A stretch of 64,000 bases of DNA, from NCBI GenBank assembly GCA_963756525.1, contig CAVWNR010000001.1, positions 558,001-622,000 on the forward strand. Direction: 5' to 3'. Below are positions 34,639 to 42,762 of the stretch, piece by piece (the first letter of the stretch is position 1; every line of letters starts with the position of its first letter). Both the position numbers and the translations under genes were made by a program. Source of the DNA: CAVWNR01 sp963756525. Its GTDB lineage: Bacteria > Actinomycetota > Actinomycetes > Mycobacteriales > Jatrophihabitantaceae. The notes under the pieces are model-generated. The model was not told where the DNA came from. It did not search any database and saw only the letters and a list, made by a program, of their open reading frames with translations.

Positions 34639-34798
34639 GGGCTGCCGGATCACGGACGGCGGTACCGGTGACTAGCCTGAGCCTGCGGCGGCCGGTCGCT
34701 GGCACAACCCCTGGCTTACCGTCCTGGCAGCTGATCCGGAGCGCCGGTCTTCCAGGTCAGACTTCTGACGTACGGTCCGCGTGACAAGGAGGCCCGGC

Positions 34799-35878
34799 AT
34801 GGCGAGCATCGCGAAGCGGGACGACGGACGTTGGCGCGCGCGATACCGCGACGGCGCCGGGAAAGAGCACTGCCGTCACTTTGATCGCAAGATCGACGCC
34901 CAACGATGGCTCAACGGCGTCACGGCTTCCCAGGTCCGTGGTGACTACGTCGACCCGAAGACGGCACGAATCACCGTCGACGAGTGGTGCCGTACCTGGC
35001 TCGCCGGATACGGGACGCGGCGCGCATCCACCGTCCGCCAGGCCGAGGTGCACATCAAGCTGATCGTCGCCGCATTCGGGTCCATGCAGCTCTCGGCTGT
35101 TAAGCCGTCCCATATCCGATCCTGGACAGGGCAGCTCAAAGCTGACGGTCGGGCAACGTCCTACATCTATGCGCTCCATGCGCGGCTGTCCCAGGTGTTC
35201 AACGACGCCGTGCACGACGGCGTGATCGCACGCAATCCGTGCTCCCGGCGCACATCGCCGCGCGCTGGCTCGCAGCGCCCCTACGTGGCCACCACCGACC
35301 AGATCTGGGCATTACACGATGCGATGCCACGAGGATTGCAGCCCGCCGTCCTGCTCGGCGCATTCGCCGGTCTTCGCCTCGCCGAAGCCGCAGCCCTGCG
35401 GCCAGACGATGTCGACTTCATGCGCGGCGTCGTGTCACCGGTCGTCCAATGGCCGGCACAGCCGCTGAAGTCAGAGACCAGCCGGACGCCAGTGCCCATC
35501 CCGCAGGAGCTGGCGCTGCTGCTGTCGGCCGCGGTCGCAGGCGGTCGGGGCGGCAGCGTCGTGACCGACGACCTCGGCCGCCCCGCCGCGCCATGGGCGA
35601 TTCAGCGCGCGCTACGCGCCGCGCGCACAAGGATTCGGGGCTTGCCGCCCGAGTTCCGCTTCCAGGACCTGCGCCACTACTACGCGAGCCTGTTGATCGC
35701 TGGCGGTCTGGATGTGAAGGTCGTGCAGGCCCGCCTGCGCCACGCGAGTGCCAAGACGACACTCGACGTCTACGGACACCTCTGGCCGGACAAGGACGAA
35801 TCGTCGAAAGCCGCGGTCGCTGCCGCCATCACCGCGCGGCCGCCTGCCATCAGTCGCCCGTCACAGATCACCTCGTAA
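34799..35878 (+). CDS. tyrosine recombinase/phage-type integrase
   Basis: The site-specific recombinase of the element, 359 residues. An N-terminal AP2-like arm-binding domain (SIAKRDDGRWRARYRDGAGKE), a SAM-like core-binding domain (TVDEWCRTWLAGYG ... QVFNDAVHDGVIARNPC), and the catalytic domain with Arg in GAFAGLRLAEAAAL, His-x-x-Arg in FQDLRHYYASLLIAGG, His in RLRHASAKTT and the nucleophile Tyr in LDVYGHLWPDKD. ATG 34799 is chosen because AAGGAGG ends seven bases upstream; a GTG at 34781 is also in frame. It lies about 0.9 kb from the glnA1 attachment copy, farther than usual, with two small ORFs in between. Confidence 0.93.
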   Translation: MASIAKRDDGRWRARYRDGAGKEHCRHFDRKIDAQRWLNGVTASQVRGDYVDPKTARITVDEWCRTWLAGYGTRRASTVRQAEVHIKLIVAAFGSMQLSAVKPSHIRSWTGQLKADGRATSYIYALHARLSQVFNDAVHDGVIARNPCSRRTSPRAGSQRPYVATTDQIWALHDAMPRGLQPAVLLGAFAGLRLAEAAALRPDDVDFMRGVVSPVVQWPAQPLKSETSRTPVPIPQELALLLSAAVAGGRGGSVVTDDLGRPAAPWAIQRALRAARTRIRGLPPEFRFQDLRHYYASLLIAGGLDVKVVQARLRHASAKTTLDVYGHLWPDKDESSKAAVAAAITARPPAISRPSQITS

Positions 35879-36107
35879 ACGGCCGACATCAACCGGGCCA
35901 GTCGAGAGCGGATCAATGGCGCTGGAACCGATTGGACGCTGGCTTCGCGCCGGCGAATCGCCACCCGCTGGGAGCAGCCTGCTGCGGGGTTCGCCGTTGA
36001 CCGCCGAGAAGTTCGCCGAGCACGTCGCTCGAACGGCCCGTGCGTAGAGCTACGAGGGTCAGCCATGTTTCGGGATCAGCGTCGAACTGGCCCGGTCCGC
36101 GAATGAC

Positions 36108-36335
36108 GTGATAAGCCTCCTGAGCGGTCGGAGATTGTCGACTCGCCGCCGAGTCGGGCGGATCCACGTCGAGGACATACTCGCCGGTGGGTTCCTGCTG
36201 TTGCCGACATTCACCGCGCCGCACTACACCCTGTTGATCGGTCGCGCGCCTGGCGCGACGATCGAGGCGCTCGTCGCGCTCGCGACCGCAGATGTCATCG
36301 ACAACCCGTACTATCAGGGCGGGAAGGGGGTCTGA
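36108..36335 (+). CDS. small hypothetical protein between integrase and attachment site
   Basis: A 75-codon frame from a GTG at 36108; the second half (FTAPHYTLLIGRAPGATIEALVALATADVIDNPYY) has a coherent, protein-like composition, whereas the first 25 codons are Arg-rich and doubtful, so the true start may be lost or lie inside. Two bases separate it from the next small gene, suggesting one transcript. No known family. Confidence 0.35.
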   Translation: MISLLSGRRLSTRRRVGRIHVEDILAGGFLLLPTFTAPHYTLLIGRAPGATIEALVALATADVIDNPYYQGGKGV

Positions 36336-36337
36336 CC

Positions 36338-36595
36338 GTGGTCGACATCACCTGCGACGTGCAACAGATCGACGAGACCGGCTACGTCTGGACCTTCCTC
36401 GACGAAGCCCGGGACCCGTCGGTGATCACGGTCGGCGCGATCGTCGTTGCCGGCGATGACGAGGAGCCGGTCTTCGCCCGGGTCGTCGACATGATCGACA
36501 CGGAGGGTGGTCGCCGGGTGCACCTGGACGTGCTCCCCGCGGCTCCTGGGCGGTACCTGGAAGCGGCCGCACGGACTCACCTCGTCGCTCACTGA
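36338..36595 (+). CDS. small conserved hypothetical protein, island cargo
   Basis: An 85-residue acidic protein (VDITCDVQQIDETGYVWTFLDEARDPSVITVGAIVVAGDDEEPVFARVVDMI ... VHLDVLPAA). The pattern GYVWTFLDEA-DPS-I-VGAIVV-GD-EPVFARVVD resembles small actinobacterial proteins often found near mobile-element genes; their function is not known. GTG at 36338 follows the previous small ORF by two bases. It is the last gene before the att-proximal remnant. Confidence 0.5.
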   Translation: MVDITCDVQQIDETGYVWTFLDEARDPSVITVGAIVVAGDDEEPVFARVVDMIDTEGGRRVHLDVLPAAPGRYLEAAARTHLVAH

Positions 36596-36656
36596 GTCGG
36601 GCCAGGTCCTTCTCACGGCGGGCCGACGAGGCACGCCACTACGTCGGACACTGCCC

Positions 36657-36747
36657 GCGACCCGACCGTTGCCTCGTGCCGACGACGCTCCGATGGCGCG
36701 AGTTCCCGCGATTCTTGCGGACTTTTTGCGGACGAGACCATGATCGC
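36657..36747 (+). pseudogene. integrase 3'-end remnant B
   Basis: About 90 bases similar to remnant A (21767-21869), again readable as RADDAPMARVPAILADFLRT and ending CCATGATCGC. It lies between the small cargo ORFs and the glnA1 terminator, inside the right end of the island. The resident integrase gene (stop at 35878) does not end in this sequence, so this is the trace of a different, older recombinase gene. Confidence 0.45.
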
Positions 36748-36762
36748 GACGCCACCTAGACA

Positions 36763-36793
36763 GCTGGAGGCCCCGGAATCCGGGGCCTCCAGC
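36763..36793 (-). terminator. hairpin downstream of glnA1
   Basis: A perfect 14-bp stem (GCTGGAGGCCCCGG and its complement) with the 3-base loop AAT, ending 12 bases after the glnA1 stop codon. No U-run follows on the minus strand, so it may end transcription in the U-poor actinobacterial manner. A mutated copy lies at 21926-21960. Confidence 0.7.
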
Positions 36794-36802
36794 GTTCGTA
36801 CG

Positions 36803-36830
36803 GCTCAGATGTCGTAGTAGAGCGCGAACT
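36803..36830. other. right attachment repeat of the island (3' end of glnA1)
   Basis: The 28-bp core shared with 21868-21895. It encodes the FALYYDI end of GlnA1 plus its stop codon and two following bases, so insertion here leaves glnA1 intact. Use of the conserved 3' end of a housekeeping protein gene rather than a tRNA gene is the notable feature. Confidence 0.75.
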
Positions 36831-38229
36831 CGTGCGGGTGAGGACGCAGGCGGATCGCGTCGACCTCGTTGAGCCGCTTGTACTCGAGCCACGTCTCGAT
36901 CACGTCGGCGGTGAACACGCCGCCCTCGAGCAGGTAGTCGTGGTCGGCCTCGAGCGCGTCGAGCACCGCGTCGAGCGACGCGGGGACGTGCGCCACCGCG
37001 CGTGCTTCGTCCGGGGGCAGCTCGTAGAGGTCCTTGTCGATCGGCATCGGCGGCTCGATCTTGTTCTTGATGCCGTCCAGGCCGGCGAGCACCATCGCCG
37101 AGAACGCGAGGTAGGGGTTGCACGACGGGTCCGGCACGCGGAACTCGATTCGCTTGGCCCTCGGGTTGTTGCCGGTGATCGGGATCCGGCAGCACGCGGA
37201 GCGGTTGCGCTGGGAGTACACCAGGTTGATCGGCGCCTCGTAACCGGGGACGAGGCGGTGGTATGAGTTCGTCGTCGGGTTGGTGAACGCCAGCAGTGAC
37301 GGCGCGTGCGTGAGCAGGCCGCCGATGTAGTACCGGGCGGTGTCCGACAGCCCGGCGTAGCCGACCTCGTCGTAGAACAGCGGCTCGCCGCCGAGCCAGA
37401 GCGACTGGTGGGTGTGCATGCCCGAACCGTTGTCCTGGAACAACGGCTTGGGCATGAACGTCACCGTCTTGCCGTGCTGCCACGCGACGTTCTTCACGAT
37501 GTATTTGAACAGCAGGAGCTGGTCGGCGGCGGCGAGCAGCGTGTTGAACCTGTAGTTGATCTCGGCCTGGCCGGCGGTGCCCACCTCGTGGTGGGCCCGC
37601 TCGACGTCGACGCCGACGCTGTTCAGCGCGCTGGCCATCGCGTCGCGCAGGTCGCCGTAGTGGTCGTACGGCGCGACCGGGAAGTAGCCGCCCTTGTGCC
37701 GCACCTTGTAGCCGAGGTTGCCGCCCGGCTCGTCCCGCCCGCTGTTCCACGCGCCGGACTCAGAGTCGACGTGGTAGTAGCTCTCGTGCGCGTTGGTGTC
37801 GAAGCGGACGGAGTCGAAGATGTAGAACTCCGCCTCGGCGCCGAAGTAAGCCGTGTCGGCGATGCCGGACGAGCGCAGGTACTCCTCGGCCTTGCGGGCC
37901 ACGTTGCGCGGGTCGCGGCTGTACGCCTCGCGGGTCAGCGGGTCGTGGATGAAGAAGTTGATGTTGATCGTCTTTGCGGCGCGGAACGGGTCGACGACCG
38001 CGGTGGTGGCGTCGGGGAGCAGCAGCATGTCCGACTCGTGGATCTGCTGGAAGCCGCGGATCGAGGATCCGTCGAAGGCCAACCCTTCGGAGAACACCTT
38101 CTCGGAGAACGACGACGCCGGAACGGTGAAGTGTTGCATGATCCCGGGCAGGTCGCAGAAGCGCACATCGACGTAGGCGACGTCGTTGTCCTTGAGGTAG
38201 GCGAGGACTTCCTCTGGGCTGGTGAACAT
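36805..38229 (-). CDS. glnA1: type I glutamine synthetase, adenylylated form
   Basis: The main ammonia-assimilating enzyme: glutamate + NH3 + ATP to glutamine, a dodecamer. The 474-residue protein has FDGSSIRGFQ, the GAEAEFYIFD metal site, AHHEVGTAGQAEINYRF, FMPKPLFQDNGSGMHTHQSLW, NSYHRLVPGYEAP, KRIEFRVPDPSCNPYLAF and the adenylylation loop PIDKDLYELPPDE with Tyr at about 402, the GlnE target. ATG 38227-38229 is preceded by CGGAGGATG. Its last seven codons form the island attachment core, and the natural gene end is preserved. glnE and glnA2 lie on the other side of the island. Confidence 0.97.
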   Translation of the reverse strand: MFTSPEEVLAYLKDNDVAYVDVRFCDLPGIMQHFTVPASSFSEKVFSEGLAFDGSSIRGFQQIHESDMLLLPDATTAVVDPFRAAKTININFFIHDPLTREAYSRDPRNVARKAEEYLRSSGIADTAYFGAEAEFYIFDSVRFDTNAHESYYHVDSESGAWNSGRDEPGGNLGYKVRHKGGYFPVAPYDHYGDLRDAMASALNSVGVDVERAHHEVGTAGQAEINYRFNTLLAAADQLLLFKYIVKNVAWQHGKTVTFMPKPLFQDNGSGMHTHQSLWLGGEPLFYDEVGYAGLSDTARYYIGGLLTHAPSLLAFTNPTTNSYHRLVPGYEAPINLVYSQRNRSACCRIPITGNNPRAKRIEFRVPDPSCNPYLAFSAMVLAGLDGIKNKIEPPMPIDKDLYELPPDEARAVAHVPASLDAVLDALEADHDYLLEGGVFTADVIETWLEYKRLNEVDAIRLRPHPHEFALYYDI

Positions 38230-38330
38230 CCATCCTCCGTAGCGGTGTCAGTTGGGCGCGACAGTATGCAGCCGCGGTTGCTGGGCGGTGTCCCGAATGT
38301 TTCCGCGACGTTACGCGGCCGGTGTCCTGG

Positions 38331-38762
38331 TCAGCTGCGCACGACGGCGGTGCTGGTGAACCGGTCGTGCAGGCCGCGCGCGTCGCGGTCCCAGATGATC
38401 GCCGGGATGAGCAGGATCAACAGCACGGTGCGCAGCATTGCCTGGACCGGGTTGACCGCCGCCGGGCGATCGACGCGGATGACGCGCAGCCCGAACAGGT
38501 ACATGCCGAGCGTCCGCCCGGCTACGAGCAGGCCGACGACGTAGTCGACCGCGAACGGAATCAGGCTCCAGCTGCCCGGCAGCCGTGAAGCCGTGTCGTG
38601 CCCGCGTGCGAAGACAGCGACGAACGCGGCGGCGACGAGTGCGGAGGCCACGGCGTCCACGACGAAAGCGCCGATTCGCGGTCCGCCCGGCGCGATCGAG
38701 CCCGGACCGTCCTCGGGCAGGCCGAGCCGCTGCCCCCGAAACTGCTGGCTGGCGATGCTCAT
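38331..38762 (-). CDS. RDD-family membrane protein
   Basis: A 143-residue protein with three hydrophobic segments in an RDD domain: PRIGAFVVDAVASALVAAAFVAVFA, WSLIPFAVDYVVGLLVAGRTLGMYLFGLRVIRVD, QAMLRTVLLILLIPAIIWDRDARGLHDRFTSTAVV. The Arg-Asp-Asp positions are represented by R29, D36 and the D-R-D-A-R-G-L-H-D end. Function unknown; related proteins lie beside glnA1 in mycobacteria, as here. The gene follows the DUF4191 gene by 22 bases and may be co-transcribed with it. Confidence 0.88.
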   Translation of the reverse strand: MSIASQQFRGQRLGLPEDGPGSIAPGGPRIGAFVVDAVASALVAAAFVAVFARGHDTASRLPGSWSLIPFAVDYVVGLLVAGRTLGMYLFGLRVIRVDRPAAVNPVQAMLRTVLLILLIPAIIWDRDARGLHDRFTSTAVVRS

Positions 38763-38784
38763 TGCTCGCTCCGCCCGGCACCGC

Positions 38785-39546
38785 TCACGAACGGCGGCGG
38801 ACCGTGCGCTGCAGATTGCGCGTCTTGGCGCCGCTGGGCATCGGACCCTGCGGCAGCGGCGGGCGCGCGCCGCCCAGCGCCTGCAACCGGGTGTCGAGCG
38901 CGCTCACCTGCTCCTTGGTGAGGTTGCGCGGCAGCTTGACTAGCGCCCGGTTCAGCCGGCGTAACGGGACGCAACCCTCATCGGTGCCGACAACGATGTC
39001 GTAGATGGGTGTGTCGCCGGCGACTCGGGCGACGCGCTTCTTCTCCTGCGCGATCAGCCCGCGCACCCGCTGCGGCGCGCCCTCGCCGACCAGGACGACA
39101 CCGGGGCGGCCGATCACCCGGTGGACGGCGTCGAGTTGGGTTGTGCCCGCGACGGTGGGCGTGGTCCGCCAGTCGCCGCGTGTCTGGTTCTGCAGCAGCC
39201 ACGCCGCCGCCCCGGGCGTGCCCTCGGCCTGGGAGTACATGGCGGTCTGCGCCCGGCGGCTGAAGACGACCATCGCGACCAACACCCCGGCGACGACCGC
39301 GAGCGGGATGGGAAGCCAGAGCGATCGGGTGATCAGCATGACCACGACGTACACGACCGCCGCGGTCAGCAGCCCGAAGATGATCAGGTACGGAATCAGC
39401 CGCCGGTCTCTCTCGCGGGTGAGCGTGAACGCCTGCCGCATGTTGCGCCACGTCTCACGCCGGGTCTGGCGCTTCTCGACCCGGGCGGCCTTCCGCTCGG
39501 CGCGCGTGGGCTTGGCGGGCCGGCCGGCCCGGGCGGGTTTTGCCAT
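38785..39546 (-). CDS. DUF4191 membrane protein
   Basis: A 253-residue conserved actinobacterial protein with a basic N-terminus (AKPARAGRPAKPTRAERKAARVEKRQTRRE), two adjacent membrane helices (IPYLIIFGLLTAAVVYVVVML and IPLAVVAGVLVAMVVF) and a cytosolic domain (TTQLDAVHRVIGRPGVVLVGEG, RVAGDTPIYDIVVG). The M. tuberculosis homologue lies next to glnA1. Function unknown. ATG 39544-39546 gives the usual MAKP start; longer readings upstream lack similarity. Confidence 0.9.
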   Translation of the reverse strand: MAKPARAGRPAKPTRAERKAARVEKRQTRRETWRNMRQAFTLTRERDRRLIPYLIIFGLLTAAVVYVVVMLITRSLWLPIPLAVVAGVLVAMVVFSRRAQTAMYSQAEGTPGAAAWLLQNQTRGDWRTTPTVAGTTQLDAVHRVIGRPGVVLVGEGAPQRVRGLIAQEKKRVARVAGDTPIYDIVVGTDEGCVPLRRLNRALVKLPRNLTKEQVSALDTRLQALGGARPPLPQGPMPSGAKTRNLQRTVRRRS

Positions 39547-39696
39547 GCCACGAGGATACGGCGGGCGGGGCTCGCCTTCTCCGGACCGGTCGGGCGCTGC
39601 GCGTAGGCGTCCCGTCACCGATCCGCGACTTCCGCGTTGCCGATCCGTTATGGATACTGGCCGGGCACCGTCCGACGAGGGGGAGCAAACCAGCGA

Positions 39697-40530
39697 ATGC
39701 CAGGCAACGCGTCGCGTCGGATAGCGCGGCCCGCAGCGGTCGTCGCTCTCGCCGGGCTGACGGCGATCGGCGTGGCCGCGTCGAGGGCACCGGCCCGTGT
39801 GGCCCCCGTGACCGAGATCGCGCCCGCGGCGGCAGCTGCGGCCGAGCGCACCACGGCACCCGCGGCCGCGCCGAGCGCCGCGCGCGCACCGGTGCCGCTT
39901 CCGTCCCCACGCCAGCAGCCGGCCGCGCTATCCCGTTACCGCCTGCCGGCCAACCGTCCGATCCGTCCGGCTGCGATCCGAATCGATCTGACGGAACGAC
40001 AGGCGGCGCACCTGGGGGCTCCGCGGCGTCCGGCCCCCGCCGCACCGGCGCGCGTCCTGCCGGCGAAGCAGGCAACCACCCCGGCGCCGCGCCCCGCTCC
40101 GGCTCCTGCGGCCACGACCGGAGCGGCCGTCCCGACCGCGTCCGCCGGGCCGCCGGCGCCGGTCGACGGGAGCGCCGGCAGCAGGATCATCGCCGAGGCG
40201 CGCCGCTATCTCGGCGTTGCGTACGTCACCGATGGCGCGACACCGGCCGGTTTCGACTGCTCCGGGTACACGATGTGGGTCTACAGCCACGCCGGTGTGG
40301 CAAGTCTGCCGCACAACGCGCAGGCGCAGCGTGAGATCGTGCGGATCATCCCGCGGGCGACGGCCCGGCCCGGCGATTTGATCTTCTATCTGGACGGCAG
40401 CGCGTACGCCTACCACGTGGCGATCTACGCCGGCGGCAATGCCGAATACGCTGCGCCGGCGCCCGGCCAGGACGTCAAGCTCGAAGGCATCTGGGACTCG
40501 CACATTCTCTTCGGCACCGACTGGCACTGA
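39697..40530 (+). CDS. secreted NlpC/P60 peptidoglycan endopeptidase
   Basis: A probable cell-wall hydrolase of 277 residues. The N-terminal signal (RRIARPAAVVALAGLTAIGVAAS) is followed by a long Ala/Pro-rich linker (to about residue 160) and an NlpC/P60 domain: IIAEARRYLGVAYV, catalytic Cys in GFDCSGYTMWVYSHAG, catalytic His in YAYHVAIYAGGNAE, then SHILFGTDWH. It should cut the D-Glu to diamino acid bond in stem peptides. ATG 39697 is preferred; an ATG at 39637 is in frame but gives a poor signal peptide. The 150-base upstream region was checked for a ydaO/c-di-AMP-type leader and none was recognised. Confidence 0.88.
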   Translation: MPGNASRRIARPAAVVALAGLTAIGVAASRAPARVAPVTEIAPAAAAAAERTTAPAAAPSAARAPVPLPSPRQQPAALSRYRLPANRPIRPAAIRIDLTERQAAHLGAPRRPAPAAPARVLPAKQATTPAPRPAPAPAATTGAAVPTASAGPPAPVDGSAGSRIIAEARRYLGVAYVTDGATPAGFDCSGYTMWVYSHAGVASLPHNAQAQREIVRIIPRATARPGDLIFYLDGSAYAYHVAIYAGGNAEYAAPAPGQDVKLEGIWDSHILFGTDWH

Positions 40531-40588
40531 CGGTCCTCGCTGCCGGCAGCGCCTATCGTGTGGAACACGCCGGCGAGGGGAGGGTCGG

Positions 40589-41824
40589 GTGGAGCAGACC
40601 ACCGAACGCAGCGGCACCCGGGTGCGCGGATTCGACGATCCGGAGCTGGACTTCCAGCTGATGCGCCAGCTCGGAACGGCGGTCTACGGCGGCGCCTCGA
40701 TCGGCGAGCCGCTGGCAATAGCCGCCGGGCTCGGCAACAGCGCAGCCGGCTGGACCGACGCCTTCGCCGCCCTCGCCGAGCGTCAGCGCGCCGACGCAGA
40801 GACCCGCGCCGCCGGTGGGCATTCCGTCAGTGCGCGCGACCGCTACCTACAGGCGTGCAACAGCTACCGCGCGGCTGAGTACTTCGCCCCGGCCGGCTCG
40901 CCCCGGCACGCCGAGCTGGGCCTGGCCAGCCGATCGGCCTTCCTGGCCGCCGCCACGCACCTGCCCGGCCACGTCGAAGAGCTGTGGCTGCCGTGGGAGG
41001 AGCAGCGGCTGCCCGGCTATCTGTGCACGCCGCCGGACGGTGCCGGCCCCGGTCCGACGCTGGTGGCCACCAGCGGGTTCGACGGCACCCTCGAGGAGAC
41101 CTATCTGCAGGTCGGCCGGGCGGGTCTGGAGCGCGGCTGGCGGGTCATGCTGATCTGCGGCCCCGGGCAGATGGACGTCACCCGCACCGAGGCGCGCACC
41201 GACTTCGTCCCCGACACAGAGCGGTGGGTCAGTCCCTGGCTCGAGCTCGCCGTTGCCCGCCCGGAGGTCGACCCGGCACGGCTGGCCCTGCTCGGCATCA
41301 GCTTCGGCGGTTACTTCGCCAGCCGGGCCGCCGCGCACGAGCCACGGGTACGGGCGCTGGTGGCCAACTCGCCGATAGTGGATCTGCGCAGCTACATGGT
41401 GGCGTTCGTCGCTGCCGAACTCGGCGGCGATCCGGAGGCCGTCCTGCAGCCGGCCGACGACGTTCGGCTCGACGAGATCGACCAGATCCCGGACGCCGAG
41501 ATGCCCGCCGCGGTAAAGGAGATGACCCGCTCGCTGATCACCCGATTCGGCCGGCAGAGTTTCCTGGAAACTTTCCGCTACCTGCGTGAGTTCCGCACCG
41601 ACCCGTCCGCGATCAGCTGTCCGGCGCTCGCCCTCGTCGGCGCCGGCGAGGGCGCCGAGCCGATCGGCCAGTTCGAGCGGTTCCGTGACCAGGTCGCCGG
41701 CCCGGTGACAGCACGCGTCTTCACGGCCGAGGAGGGCGCGGACGGCCACTGCCAGGTCGGCAACCTCGCCTACTCCGCCGCGGTGATCTTCGACTGGCTC
41801 GACGAAACGCTGCCGCCACCGTGA
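40589..41824 (+). CDS. alpha/beta hydrolase (FrsA/dipeptidyl-peptidase-like esterase)
   Basis: A 411-residue two-part protein: an alpha-helical N-terminal cap (about 1-130, ending LPGHVEELWLPWEEQRLPGYL) and an alpha/beta hydrolase domain with the nucleophile elbow LLGISFGGYFASRAA, acid region ALVGAGEGAEP and His in ADGHCQVGN. Architecture matches the FrsA/YqiA or DUF1100-type hydrolases, such as 2,6-dihydropseudooxynicotine hydrolase relatives. Substrate unknown. GTG 40589-40591 has GAGGGGAGG ahead of it. The 3' end overlaps lipA convergently by 55 bases. Confidence 0.85.
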   Translation: MEQTTERSGTRVRGFDDPELDFQLMRQLGTAVYGGASIGEPLAIAAGLGNSAAGWTDAFAALAERQRADAETRAAGGHSVSARDRYLQACNSYRAAEYFAPAGSPRHAELGLASRSAFLAAATHLPGHVEELWLPWEEQRLPGYLCTPPDGAGPGPTLVATSGFDGTLEETYLQVGRAGLERGWRVMLICGPGQMDVTRTEARTDFVPDTERWVSPWLELAVARPEVDPARLALLGISFGGYFASRAAAHEPRVRALVANSPIVDLRSYMVAFVAAELGGDPEAVLQPADDVRLDEIDQIPDAEMPAAVKEMTRSLITRFGRQSFLETFRYLREFRTDPSAISCPALALVGAGEGAEPIGQFERFRDQVAGPVTARVFTAEEGADGHCQVGNLAYSAAVIFDWLDETLPPP

Positions 41825-42753
41825 ATTGCCGCCCGGGCCACGATCGCCTGCTGGTAGAGCCGGCCGGCCCGGTAGGAGGAGCGCACCAGCGGTCCGCTCA
41901 TCACGCCGGCGAAGCCGATCCGCTCGGCCTGCTCGCGCAGTTCGACGAACTCCTCTGGCTTCACCCACCGCTCGACCGGATGGTGCCGCGGCGACGGGCG
42001 CAGGTATTGGGTGATCGTCACCAGTTCGCAGCCCGCACCGTGTAAATCGTGCAGGGCGTTGGTGACCTCGGCTCGGGTCTCGCCCATGCCCAGGATCAGG
42101 TTCGACTTGGTGACCAGACCTGCCGCCCGCGCGGCACGCAGCACGTCCAGTGACCGGTCATAGCGAAACCCCGGCCGGATCCGCTTGAAGATCCGCGGCA
42201 CGGTCTCGACGTTGTGCGCCAGCACCTCCGGCGCCGCGCCGAATACCTCGGCCAGCCGATCCGGGACGGCGTTGAAGTCGGGGATCAGCAGCTCGACGCC
42301 GGTGCCGGGGTTGGCGGCGTGGATCTGGCGAACGGTCTCGGCGTAGAGCCAAGCCCCGCCGTCAGGGAGGTCGTCGCGGGCGACGCCGGTGACGGTCGCG
42401 TAGCGCAGCTGCATCGTCTGCACGCTCTCGGCGACCCGGCGCGGCTCGTCGCGGTCGAGGGCGTCAGGCTTGCCGGTGTCGATCTGGCAGAAGTCGCAGC
42501 GGCGGGTGCACTGGTCGCCGCCGATAAGGAACGTGGCCTCGCGGTGCTCCCAGCATTCGTAGATGTTGGGGCAGCCGGCCTCCTGGCAGACCGTGTGCAG
42601 CCCGGCCGTCCGGACCAGCTCGTGCAGCTGGGTGTACTCCGGCCCCATCCGGGCACGGGTCTTGATCCAGGGCGGCTTGCGCTCGATCGGCGTGGCCGCG
42701 TTGCGCGCCTCGAGCCGCAGCAGCCGACGACCCTCGGGCGGTGCGATCGTCAC
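41770..42753 (-). CDS. lipA: lipoyl synthase
   Basis: A radical SAM enzyme that inserts two sulfurs into octanoyl-protein to form the lipoyl group of E2 and GcvH proteins. 327 residues. The N-terminal auxiliary cluster Cys set is CQEAGCPNIYECWE, and the radical SAM CxxxCxxC is CTRRCDFC. Later motifs RDDLPDGGA, LIPDF, HNVETVPRI, TKSNLILGMGE, QYLRPSPRHHPVERWV and GPLVRSSYRAG are all present. GTG 42751-42753. It follows lipB by nine bases, forming a lipB-lipA unit that serves the nearby sucB and the gcvT pathway. Confidence 0.96.
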   Translation of the reverse strand: MTIAPPEGRRLLRLEARNAATPIERKPPWIKTRARMGPEYTQLHELVRTAGLHTVCQEAGCPNIYECWEHREATFLIGGDQCTRRCDFCQIDTGKPDALDRDEPRRVAESVQTMQLRYATVTGVARDDLPDGGAWLYAETVRQIHAANPGTGVELLIPDFNAVPDRLAEVFGAAPEVLAHNVETVPRIFKRIRPGFRYDRSLDVLRAARAAGLVTKSNLILGMGETRAEVTNALHDLHGAGCELVTITQYLRPSPRHHPVERWVKPEEFVELREQAERIGFAGVMSGPLVRSSYRAGRLYQQAIVARAAIHGGGSVSSSQSKITAAE

Positions 42754-42762
42754 CGGACGAGC

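Noticed and set aside
35913..36224. A 103-codon minus-strand frame downstream of the integrase gene
   Set aside because: It overlaps the + strand small ORF and has no recognisable domain or ribosome binding site; undecided, so left out.
21868..36830. A tRNA gene as the integration target
   Set aside because: The repeat matches the end of glnA1, and no T-loop-like sequence or cloverleaf was seen near either copy.
39547..39696. A c-di-AMP (ydaO) riboswitch upstream of the NlpC/P60 gene
   Set aside because: Such leaders often precede cell-wall hydrolase genes in actinomycetes, but the gap is only 150 bases and I could not find the conserved core.
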